64,000 bases of DNA from Avena insularis (lineage: Eukaryota > Streptophyta > Magnoliopsida > Poales > Poaceae), in contig CM042689.1 of assembly GCA_023614405.1 (NCBI GenBank), positions 330,622,305-330,686,304 of the forward strand. The letters are read 5' to 3'. Both the position numbers and the translations under genes were made by a program. Below the pieces are notes generated by a model. It ran no database searches. It was given only the letters and a program-made list of their open reading frames with translations, and had not been told where the DNA came from. Below are positions 34,801-43,121 of the stretch, one piece after another (positions within the stretch are counted from its first letter, which is position 1; every line of letters begins with the position of its first letter).

Positions 34801-35902
34801 AACCTTGGAATGATGGATCATTCTATTGAGATGTTTTGACATGTGTTTCCGAACACCAGATGATTTTGGTGATGAAAATGTTAAGGCATGAGCCTTATCC
34901 CTTTATAAAACTGATGGTTGTCTAGATGCGATACCATTCCAATTTTACCGTACAACCACAATACCCGAAGATTGGGTAGGGCTTGACTGGAAACTTATGT
35001 ACCTTAGTATTAGTTCCCTCACGGCCAAGGTTTGAGCTGAGGCTACCTTGTGAAGATTGTCCACCTGTGCAGTACCCAAGATGACAGTTGGTCATGGTTG
35101 GGAGGCCAAACTCACAGGAGAGGTGCTTATACTAGGGCGTATAATTGAAAGGTTAGGATTGATTATCCGCATATTGAGTATGGTGAATTCAGGATTTGTT
35201 CCTGACGGATGTATCGAATGTTGTGGTGAAATTGTACAATCTCTGCAGAGTGCCAAACTATTCGAATAGCCGCGTCCGCGGTTATGGACAGTTGGAGTGG
35301 CTATATTGTTCCTCTGTCAGATGTTTTCAAAATGACTTGTGAAATGGATTGAGATTTTGACTTGACCAGAACAGAGTTGTGGCATGAGATACAAGTCCCC
35401 CCTTAGGTGTTATAAATTTTCAACTAGTTTTCGTAGCTTCTGAACTTAGTTGAGGTAAATCTGGCTTTTTGCAAAACAACCCTAGAGCTTAGTGTCCTAC
35501 TACGAAAACCCCCTTCACCTGTTAGTATTAGTTTGCGAGTACTTAAAGAGTACTCATGGCTTTGTCCCTGGCTATTCCCGTGGCCAGACTATGAAGAGGA
35601 GTACCAGGAGGATGGACCCCAGGAAGGTTACGACAACTAGGATCATCTCCCATCGTTAGCATTGCCTGTGACCCCGAAGATGGAGCTTCGCCCACGCTAC
35701 TATTATTATTATGTATTCCGCTGCTTGGTGTTGTTTTAAGAACTGGATCATGAGATCCTTATTTGTGTAAGACCTTATGTATGTTTTGTAATGGATGATG
35801 TACTGTGGTATCCAATTATGTTATGTCTCGCAAAAATGGTATTCCTGGGATTGTGATGTATGGAATAACAGGCATCTGGGATTAAAAATCCGGGTGTTTA
35901 CA
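31870..35902 (+). repeat. 5' LTR of chromovirus A
   Basis: Starts TGTAACATCCCAAAAATATT and ends AATCCGGGTGTTTACA. A GC-rich block at about 32640-33540 lies in otherwise AT-rich DNA, like the C LTR. The shared LTR box is at 35267-35290, where CCGCG-TC-CGCGG is a perfect small hairpin. The first 2.1 kb is present inverted at 1-2108. Short frames in the GC block (for example 32706-33130, 33153-33521) show no known domain and are not called. Confidence 0.92.
35267..35290 (+). promoter_or_regulatory. LTR box of A shared with element C
   Basis: CCGCGTCCGCGGTTATGG core with TGTACAA and CTCTGCAGA upstream (35233-35249). It is the counterpart of 5847-5870 and 11858-11881 in C. Role unknown. Confidence 0.55.
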
Positions 35903-35905
35903 AGT

Positions 35906-35918
35906 TGGTATCAGAGCC
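35906..35918 (+). other. Primer binding site of A (initiator tRNA-Met)
   Basis: TGGTATCAGAGCC starts 3 bp after the LTR end. Same primer type as C. Confidence 0.88.
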
Positions 35919-36131
35919 ATCCTGACCATAGGAGACCCTAGTTAGACTAGACGTTTGAATCAAAAACCTAGTTTCAAAACCCAAGAAAGCAAATATTTAC
36001 AAAAACTTATTCCCATTCTTATCACCTTAATTCTTTCATGAAAATTCATGTTTCTCAAAAACTCTTGCAAATACATAAAATTTGACACACTTGACCACTC
36101 TACTAACTTACTCATCCTATATTCTTAATAG

Positions 36132-36935
36132 ATGGACGTGAAATACAGCAAGTTTTATCAGTTGGGGAATGGAGGAGACCTTATCTTTGAGAGGGATTTG
36201 GACCAGCTTTTGGAACTTCTGGAGCGTCCGCACCCCGAGTTCTTCGAAGCTCAGCTCAATGATCAAGGAGGAGAAGATATGCAGTGGCTAATTGTTGCAA
36301 GTCTCCGAGGAAAGATTGAACCTCCCACTGCTGAGGGAATTCAGTTTACCTTAAGAGAGAACAACTGGCTCGATGGACTTGCCAGGGCCATGCAGGAAGC
36401 TCTTTCCCGTCTGTGTGGGCAGAGTATCAACCAAATCAAGGGAACCCGCTTTGAGTTTTGCCCAAGGCATGATGCTAATGGATAGCCACTGGAAGCCCCA
36501 TACCACCACGAGCTGAAGACTCAGTTGGACCACCTTAGCTTCATGATGTACAATCGTCAGCAGGAATTGGACAATTGCCGTGACTACTCCAACCACAAGT
36601 CCGCCATCATCAAGACGAAGGATCAGACCATCGCCATGCTAGCGAAGGATCGCAAGTATCGACGCCGCCAGCTTGACAAGAAGGAGCGCATCATTTCCCG
36701 TCTTCGCCACCGTATCTCGGCTTTGGAGGAGACCATCCACGAGAGAGACATGCAGTTGGAGGAAAGGGAGAATGCCGGAGAGGATCTTCGTGGAGACCCT
36801 TACTCCTATCTCAGCGATGATGATGATTTTCTGGAGGATCAGGCTATGGATTTCTTCACCGATGAGGATGATTACGCCTTCATCGATGACGATGAGGATG
36901 ATGAAGATGATGACTACACCGACTCCGAGGAGTAG
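36132..36935 (+). pseudogene. Extra ORF upstream of gag in A: coiled coil with acidic tail
   Basis: The frame runs from ATG 36132 to TAG 36933-36935 with one in-frame TAG at 36483-36485. It has 267 sense codons if read through. The N-terminal half (MDVKYSKFYQLGNGGDLIFE...) is a globular-looking region I do not recognise. The second half has a basic, heptad-rich segment (DRKYRRRQLDKKERIISRLR). The C-terminus is a strongly acidic tail of Asp and Glu (about 36815-36932). It lies between PBS and gag, in the same orientation, and ends about 270 bp before the gag ATG. This is not gag: there is no capsid core or knuckle. It could be an added ORF of this chromovirus family or a captured sequence. Function unknown. 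Confidence 0.65.
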
Positions 36936-37205
36936 TAGCACTTAAGCACTAACGTAGTGACTAGTATTCGGTCCCACTGTACGTAGATTCCAGAATGGTT
37001 CTTAAAACCATCTGTTTTTTTTTCTTGTTTTGTGGTGTGTGTTGTACCGTGTGCTATGAATGAATGAATGAATGAATGAATGAATGAATGAATGAATGAA
37101 TGAAAAGCAAGTTGCTAGAAAATCTGAGTCAAACTCTAAAAACTTTTCAAAGTCCCAAAACCTTAGAAATTTCCCTCTTTTCTCATGATCTATCTTAATC
37201 TTCAG
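36936..37205 (+). other. Spacer between the extra ORF and gag, with a microsatellite
   Basis: Untranslated spacer holding an ATGA/GAAT microsatellite of about eleven units (37058-37104). Nothing else recognised. Confidence 0.7.
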
Positions 37206-39137
37206 ATGCCACGCGGAGGAAGTGGTTTATCCCTGGACCCGATGTTGCAGATCCTGCAAATGTTGGTTTCTGACCGCGAAGCGGAAAGAGCCGAACGTCA
37301 AGCCAACCTAGCCACCCTTCAGTAGATAGCCCAGCTAGCCCACAACAACCAAGGTGTCGGGGGTTTTGTCGACACGTACGCCATAGGGGTATCCCAACGG
37401 CGAGTTTAGAGACGTGGGGGGAAGACGGAGAGCGTCCGGGTCAGTGTGACACAGTTTACCCAGGTTCAGATCTCACGATGGTGGCAAGATCCTACTCCTG
37501 CTATAAATCACTACAATGGCAATACGCTGAGTTACAGGATTGGGGGTTCGTTGTGTGCGGGCAGTGCTATGCACTTGTTGTTCTATGCCCTAAAGGCTCC
37601 CGTAGGCCAGCTGATAAGGACGCTAGGACCTAGGGTTACAAGGAGAGTCCCAGCCGGATATGGTTACAGAGTCCTAGACTAACACTAACTAGTCTTCGTG
37701 TCCTCCAAGGCTCCGGCTTCCATCATAGGCGGTGGCACGTCGCCTTCCTTTATCCCTGATGGACCTCCGGCTTCCTATCAGCAACTAGGCCGCCCGGTTA
37801 TGCCATAGGCCTAACCACCAACTGTGGGCCACCCGGGCTTGCTGGTATGAGACTATGGCGTAGGTATACCCATTTGGTATATCCACAACACAAGGCCAAG
37901 GAAATTAGGACAACCATGGATCTAAGCTCAAGAATTTCCAGAATACCAACCCGCCTGTTTTCACTAAGTCAGAAGAGCCCCTAGATGCCGACGATTGGCT
38001 GCAAACCATGGAAAATAACCTGGAAGTCGCCGGAGTGGAAGCTAACGAGAAAGTTCTGTTCGCCACCCACTATCTAGCCAGAGATGCCAGGGCATGGTGG
38101 AACAGTGTTCGCGCAATGACTGGAGGCCAGATGATGACCTGGGAGGAATTCAAGGTCAAGTTCAGCAGAACCCATGTGCCACCGGGTTTGATCAAGTGGA
38201 TGAGAGACGAGTTCAGAGAACTGAAGCAAGGACGGATGACTGTAGTGGAATATCGTGACAAATTCTTGTCATTAGCTAGGTATGCCCCGGATGAGATCGA
38301 CACCGAAGCCAAGAAGAAAGAGAGATTCCTGAATGGTCTGCACGATGAGATGCAGATCAGGTTAATCAATATCCCTTTGCTGATATTGAAGCCCTTGTCA
38401 ACTCTGCCATCCAGATGGAAGGAAAGATCAACCAAGCCAATGAGAACCGCAAGCGTCGCATGATGCATCAGCCAGGAACCCATCAGACCCCAAAGTATCG
38501 CCCTAACCCATCTCCAGGATTTGCCCCAAGAACCAACAGACCCCCGATGAACCGTCCGACCTATCCCAACCGTGGAAATCCTAGGCCTGGAGGAAATCAC
38601 AACAACCCCAGCAATCCTAACAATTTCAACCGTGCACCACCCAAGTTTAACAACAACAATGCTACCGCCAACACCAACACCGCCCTGAGGACTGGAAGCA
38701 ATGTTGTGCCTGTTGTAGCAAAGGACAAGTCGCAGGTGACTTGTTATGACTGTGGAAATAAGGGTCACTACTCCAACGAGTGCCCCAACAAGAAGAATGC
38801 CGCATCCCCCAATGCCAATGCCCCAGCTCAGCAGCAGCGTCGTTTTCAGCCTGGAAGAAGATTTGCCCCAGGTAATTCGCTCAACCGCAACGGCCGTATT
38901 TTTCTCATGCATGCTGAAGAAGCTCAGGAAGCACCAGACGTCGTACTGGGTATGTTTTCTGTTAATTCAGTACTTGATCGAGTATTGTTTGATTCTGGTG
39001 CATCGCACTCATTTGTCACCGGAGAATTTGCATGCACTAGTAAAATTCAACCAACCAAACTGAAGCATGTTATGATCGTCCAAATTCCCGGTTCAACCAC
39101 CAAAGCTAGGCAAATTTGCAAAGCCGTCCCTATCTGA
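37206..39137 (+). pseudogene. Chromovirus A gag and start of protease, interrupted by a solo LTR
   Basis: ATG 37206 starts MPRGGSGLSLDPMLQ, with TAG at 37323. The frame is then split at 37354 by a 536 bp solo LTR plus 5 bp duplication. After it, the capsid core follows (ARDARAWWNSVRAMTGG, WEEFKVKFSRTHVPPG, FRELKQGRMTVVEYRDKF). A frameshift near 38385 leads to the C-terminal part, with a basic Asn/Pro-rich stretch and one canonical knuckle CYDCGNKGHYSNEC. The protease site FDSGASHSFV (about 38990) follows. TGA 39135-39137 interrupts the protease; the frame resumes as HGIDFYANLIVLGTKGLEV with motif VLGMDWMSKH. Role: particle formation, RNA binding, polyprotein cleavage. Confidence 0.85.
37355..37890. 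mobile_element. 536 bp solo LTR inside the A gag gene
   Basis: Starts TGTCGGGGG and ends CCACAACA (TG...CA), flanked by perfect CAAGG duplications (37350-37354 and 37891-37895). No internal region and no coding capacity of note; the 78-codon frame at 37446 is incidental. Removing it and one duplication rejoins gag in frame. The parent family is not recognised. Strand is ambiguous because TG...CA reads alike from both sides. Confidence 0.88.
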
Positions 39138-39335
39138 ATCCATGGCATAGATTTTTATGCTAATCTGATAGTACTCGGAACTAAAGGTTTGGAAGTAGTA
39201 CTAGGAATGGATTGGATGTCCAAACATAAAGGTTTGATTGACTATGCCAAGAAAGCCATCACCATGACCAAGACATAGGAATATCAGTCGAGCATATATC
39301 TGAAACCTTACCTCGTCAATTCAAGTGCAACAAGA

Positions 39336-40777
39336 GTATAGCCCAACCTACCATTGACCAAGTCCGGATAGTCTGCGAATACCCTGATGTATTTCCAGAT
39401 GTTTTGCCCGGTATGCCCCCAGATCGGGATATCGAGTTTATCATCGAACTAATCCACGGAACAGGACCCGTAGCCCAGAGACCCTATAGTATGAACCCGT
39501 CAGAACTGGCAGAACTGAAGAAGCAACTGGATTCCATGTTGGAAATTGGATTGATTCAACCAAGTGCGTCGCCTTGGAGATCACCTGTCTTATTCATGGA
39601 CAAAAAGGATGGAGGTAACCGTTTGTGTACGGATTATCGGAAGTTGAATGATGTCACCATCAAGAACAAGTACCCATTGCCCAAGATAGAAGATTTGTTT
39701 GATCAGTTGACCGGTGCCAAAGTGTTTTCTAAGATTGATCTTAGAACAGGCTATCATCAACTCAAGATTCGTGCAGAGGATATCCCCAAGACTGCCTTTA
39801 CGACCCGTTATGGATTATACGAGTACACTGTCATGTCCTTTGGATTAACCAATGCCCCCGCTTATTTCATGAATCTCATGAATAAGATTTTTATGGACTT
39901 CCTGGATAAGTTTATCATTGTTTTCATCGATGACATTCTGATTTATTCCAAATCAGAAGAAGAACATGAGCTACACCTAAGGACCATTCTTGGAACCCTT
40001 AGAGAGCATCAGCTGTATGCCAAGTTTAGCAAATGTGAATTCTGGTTACAGGAGGTAGGATTCCTCGGCCACATTGTATCAGCCGGAGGAATTGCCGTTG
40101 ACCCTGCAAAGGTGAAAGATGTCGAAGATTGGCAAGCCCCAACCACTCAAACCCAAGTTCGTGCATTTCTCGGATTGGCGGGATATTACCGCAAGTTTGT
40201 AGAAGGATTCTCGAGTATCGCCCGACCCATGACCCAATTGCTGAAGAAGGACAAGAAGTTTGAATGGACCGACAAATGTGAAGCGAGTTTTCAAGAACTC
40301 AAGAGGAGATTGATTTCAGCCCCAATCTTAATCATGCCGGATATCACGAAGCCCTTCGACGTGTATTGTGATGCATCCAAGATCGGTCTCAGATGTGTGC
40401 TAATGCAAGAAGGCAAGGTTATATCCTATCTATCCCGACAATTGAAACAACATGAGCAAAATTACCCAACCCATGACCTCGAACTCGCAGCCTTAGTTCT
40501 AGCCCTGAAGACATGGAGGCATTACCTGATGGGAAACCGTTGCGAGATTTATTCGGATCACAAGAGCTTGAAGTATATATTCACTCAGAAGGAGCTGAAT
40601 ATGAGACAGAGAAGATGGATTGAGCTAATCAAGGATTACGACCTGGACATTCACTATCACCCTGGTAAAGCCAATGTGGTAGCCGATGCCCTTAGCAGAT
40701 TGCCGTGCCGCTTGAACTCCATGATTTTGAAGGAGCAACCAAGCTTGCACAAACAGATGGAAGATTTTCGAATGTAA
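39336..40777 (+). pseudogene. Chromovirus A reverse transcriptase and RNase H
   Basis: Open from about 39345 ([20 protein letters not shown]) to TAA 40775-40777. Numbering from Met at 39404: primer-grip and palm motifs [32 protein letters not shown] and [12 protein letters not shown]. The catalytic FIDD at 174-177 is the form usual in chromoviruses. The connection is [16 protein letters not shown]. RNase H has D323 (YCDASK), E360 (HDLELAAL), D385 (YSDHKSL) and D428 (VVADALSRL). Catalytic residues are present. The stop at 40775 separates it from the integrase, which is in the same frame, so a single nonsense change broke one polyprotein. The upstream frame change from protease lies between 39280 and 39345. 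Confidence 0.92.
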
Positions 40778-42268
40778 TTGGTGAGTGAAGGATTTTTGTC
40801 TAGCATTGAACTTCAACCCACTTTGATCAGCAAGATCAAAGAGGCGCAGAAAGGAAATGCTAGTATCAACGGAATCAAGCGTCGTATCGGTACAGGCAAA
40901 GTACCCGGATTCACCGAAGACGAAGAAGGAGTTCTGTGGTACAAAGGACGCCTTAGTGTACCCATAGATTCTGAGTTGAAAAAAGTTATTTTGAAGGAAG
41001 CTCATGATACTCTTTATTCTATCCACCCTGGAGGGACTAAGATGTATCAAGATTTGAAAGAGCAATTTTGGTGGCATAAGATGAAGAGACAAATCGGAAG
41101 CTATATCGCCAAGTGTGATATATGTCAGCGAGTCAAGGCAGGACATCAAAGACCCGCTGGATTGTTGCAACCATTGCATATTCCGGAATGGAAATGGAAT
41201 TCCGTTGGAATGGATTTTATCACTGGATTGCCTACTTCTAGTAGGGGAAATGACTCTATCTGGGTCATAGTGGACAGATTGTCCAAAGTCGCCCATTTCT
41301 TACCCATCAAGACCACATATCAGAGTTCGAAGCTAGCGGAGTTATACATCGCTAGAATCGTCAGTTTGCATGGATTACCCAAGAACATCGTATTGGATCG
41401 AGGAACTCAGTTTACCTCGAGATTCTGGAAGAAAGTCCAAGAAGGTTTACGAACCCGCCTAGATTTCAGCACCGCGTATCACAATCAGACCGATGGACAA
41501 ACGGAGCGAGTAAATCAAATACTCGAAGATATGCTGAGAGCCTGTGTGTTAGAATATGGATCTAAGTGGGAAGACTGTCTGCCGTTCGCAGAATTTTCAT
41601 ACAACAACAGTTATCAAGCTAGTTTGCAAATGGCCCCATTTGAATTCATGTATGGAAGGAAGTGTTGCACCCCTTTGAACTGGTCGGAAGTAGGAGAGAG
41701 TCAGATCTTCGGACCCGACATCCTACGGGAAGCACAAGAGAAGGTTCACAAGATTCGTGAGCACCTCAAGACTGCCCAGTCCAGACAGAAGAGTTATGCC
41801 GACAAGAGACATCGAGACCTCGCCTTCAACATAGGAGATTTTGTATATCTGAAAGTGTCGCCATTGAAAGGAATGCAGCGTTTCCAACTCAAAGGAAAGT
41901 TAGCCCCTAGATATATCGTACCCTTCAAGATTCTGAACCGTCGAGGAGAAGTGTCGTATCAATTGGAACTACCAGAAGAGATGTCAGCCGTGCACAATGT
42001 GTTCCATATCTCACTACTTCGCAAGTGCCTCGAAGTTCCGGAGAAGACCGAAGTGTTCAAGAATATTGATCACCGGACCATAGAGATCAACGATGACCTG
42101 ACCTATCCCGAAGTACCCATCCATATTTTGGAAGAAGCTTTCAGAACCACCAGAACCCGAAGCATCAAGTTTCTCAAGATTCAGTGGAGCAACCACACGG
42201 AAGACGAAGCTACCTGGGAGCGCGAAGATCACATCAGGACGGAGTTTCCTGATCTCTTCAAATCCTAG
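40778..42268 (+). CDS. Chromovirus A integrase with C-terminal chromodomain
   Basis: 497 codons in the frame of the RT, following TAA 40775-40777; no ATG opens it. The HHCC finger uses H76, H83, C113, C116 (numbering from 40778). The catalytic core has D146 (VGMDFITG), D207 (LDRGTQF, where SDRG is usual) and E243 (GQTERVNQ). The GPY/F-like module is KLAPRYIVPFKIL...AVHNVFHISLLRK. The last 55 residues form a chromodomain (YPEVPIHILEEAFR, IKFLKIQWSNH, EATWEREDHIRTEFPDLF). In this clade the chromodomain is thought to direct insertion to heterochromatin. The open frame is complete to TAG at the end, and it is the best-kept long coding part of the window. It has no independent promoter, so it is a retained polyprotein segment. 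Confidence 0.92.
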   Translation: MVSEGFLSSIELQPTLISKIKEAQKGNASINGIKRRIGTGKVPGFTEDEEGVLWYKGRLSVPIDSELKKVILKEAHDTLYSIHPGGTKMYQDLKEQFWWHKMKRQIGSYIAKCDICQRVKAGHQRPAGLLQPLHIPEWKWNSVGMDFITGLPTSSRGNDSIWVIVDRLSKVAHFLPIKTTYQSSKLAELYIARIVSLHGLPKNIVLDRGTQFTSRFWKKVQEGLRTRLDFSTAYHNQTDGQTERVNQILEDMLRACVLEYGSKWEDCLPFAEFSYNNSYQASLQMAPFEFMYGRKCCTPLNWSEVGESQIFGPDILREAQEKVHKIREHLKTAQSRQKSYADKRHRDLAFNIGDFVYLKVSPLKGMQRFQLKGKLAPRYIVPFKILNRRGEVSYQLELPEEMSAVHNVFHISLLRKCLEVPEKTEVFKNIDHRTIEINDDLTYPEVPIHILEEAFRTTRTRSIKFLKIQWSNHTEDEATWEREDHIRTEFPDLFKS

Positions 42269-42289
42269 GTAATCTTTTCGTCCTTTTTC

Positions 42290-42308
42290 AAATCTCGGGA
42301 CGAGATTT
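42290..42308 (+). promoter_or_regulatory. Perfect 8 bp hairpin upstream of the PPT of A
   Basis: The same 19-mer as at 8503-8521 in C, just after the pol stop and 5 bp before the purine tract. Confidence 0.8.
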
Positions 42309-42313
42309 TGTTT

Positions 42314-42327
42314 AAGGGGGGAAGGTT
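42314..42327 (+). other. Polypurine tract of A
   Basis: AAGGGGGGAAGGTT immediately before the 3' LTR start TGTAAC (42328). It is the plus-strand primer site. Confidence 0.85.
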
Positions 42328-42333
42328 TGTAAC
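42328..42333 (+). repeat. First six bases of the A 3' LTR
   Basis: TGTAAC, identical to the start of the 5' LTR, directly after the PPT. GTAAC (42329-42333) is then the left target duplication of D. Confidence 0.8.
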
Positions 42334-43121
42334 TGTTGGGGAGATGACCCTGGGTAGGGTCAAGACAGAGGAAGATAAAAGGAGTTTCCCCTGTCATATG
42401 TCGAGTTACTGTCTGAATCGGCCGAGTCATGTGAGGGTCGGCCGAGATAAGAACGACCATGACACCTATGGGAGGAGCAGTACGATTACCCGGCCGACAT
42501 ACGAGTTAAGTCGGCCGAGTAAGTCCGAATAACCTGAATGCAGGTGAAGGCCAAGCCGAGTTAAGCGAGGCAGGGACGAATGACATGAATCTTGCAGGAG
42601 AAGGAGGTGCCTATAGTCAAACCCTAGTCGCGGGCTAGGAAGAATTTGAACCTGGCCAAGCACAAAGGACAAGGCGCAGAGCAGCAGAAGAGCAGAAGGA
42701 GGTCACGAAGGTGACAGTCCTGGAGCCCGAGGTGTGCAGGTGGGGTTCTCTAGAACTTTGCCGTCGTTAGAAGGGGGACATCGAAAGGAGACCGCCGAGT
42801 TACTATATTGGGACAAGCATATTCTTCGAATATGCTTGCCACATCAGCCCTAGAGGAGCCAAGGCACCCCTTTATAAGGAGAGGCAGGGACTCCAGAGAG
42901 AGGGATCGGCTCATTCTACACCGTTAGGCTCGTAAAGTTCATCTTCTCTTCGTGCATACAGCTCAAGGAGCACTTGTAGCCCAAGAGAGGATAAATAAAG
43001 ATCTGTATGTTAGTCATTCGCGTGTAGAATTAACTACATCTTCCCTCCCCAGATCCCTCTAGCATCCATTGGCCCCATACTTTAGCCTACCCATGGCATC
43101 TACCGTGCCACCACCACGACA
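42334..43121 (+). repeat. 5' LTR of D
   Basis: 788 bp, starting TGTTGGGGAGATGACCC and ending CCACCACGACA. TATA box TTTATAAG at 42871. AATAAAG at about 42987 could be the polyadenylation signal. The last 29 bases include a gag-frame ATG, as in B2. Confidence 0.9.
42871..42878 (+). promoter_or_regulatory. TATA box of the D LTR
   Basis: TTTATAAG in CACCCCTTTATAAGGAGAGG, the counterpart of TATATAAG in B1 and B2. Confidence 0.65.

Larger units (their letters stand above)
31870..42333 (+). mobile_element. A: Tekay-like chromovirus (Ty3/Gypsy), cut in its 3' LTR by D
   Basis: 4033 bp 5' LTR, tRNA-Met PBS, an extra 5' ORF, gag, protease, RT, RNase H, integrase with chromodomain, hairpin, PPT and the first six bases of the 3' LTR (TGTAAC, 42328-42333). 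The chromodomain at the end of integrase defines chromoviruses. The LTR start TGTAACATCCC and the long LTR suit the Tekay/Del clade. It is inserted in exon 4 of the B2 antisense gene; the left flank is TTTGT (31865-31869). A solo LTR (37355-37890) disrupts gag, and in-frame stops break the ORFs, so it is dead. The rest of the 3' LTR is beyond D, outside the window. Confidence 0.92.

Noticed and set aside
37355..37890. Intron within the chromovirus gag gene
   Set aside because: TG...CA ends and a perfect 5 bp duplication show an LTR insertion; there is no GT...AG structure.
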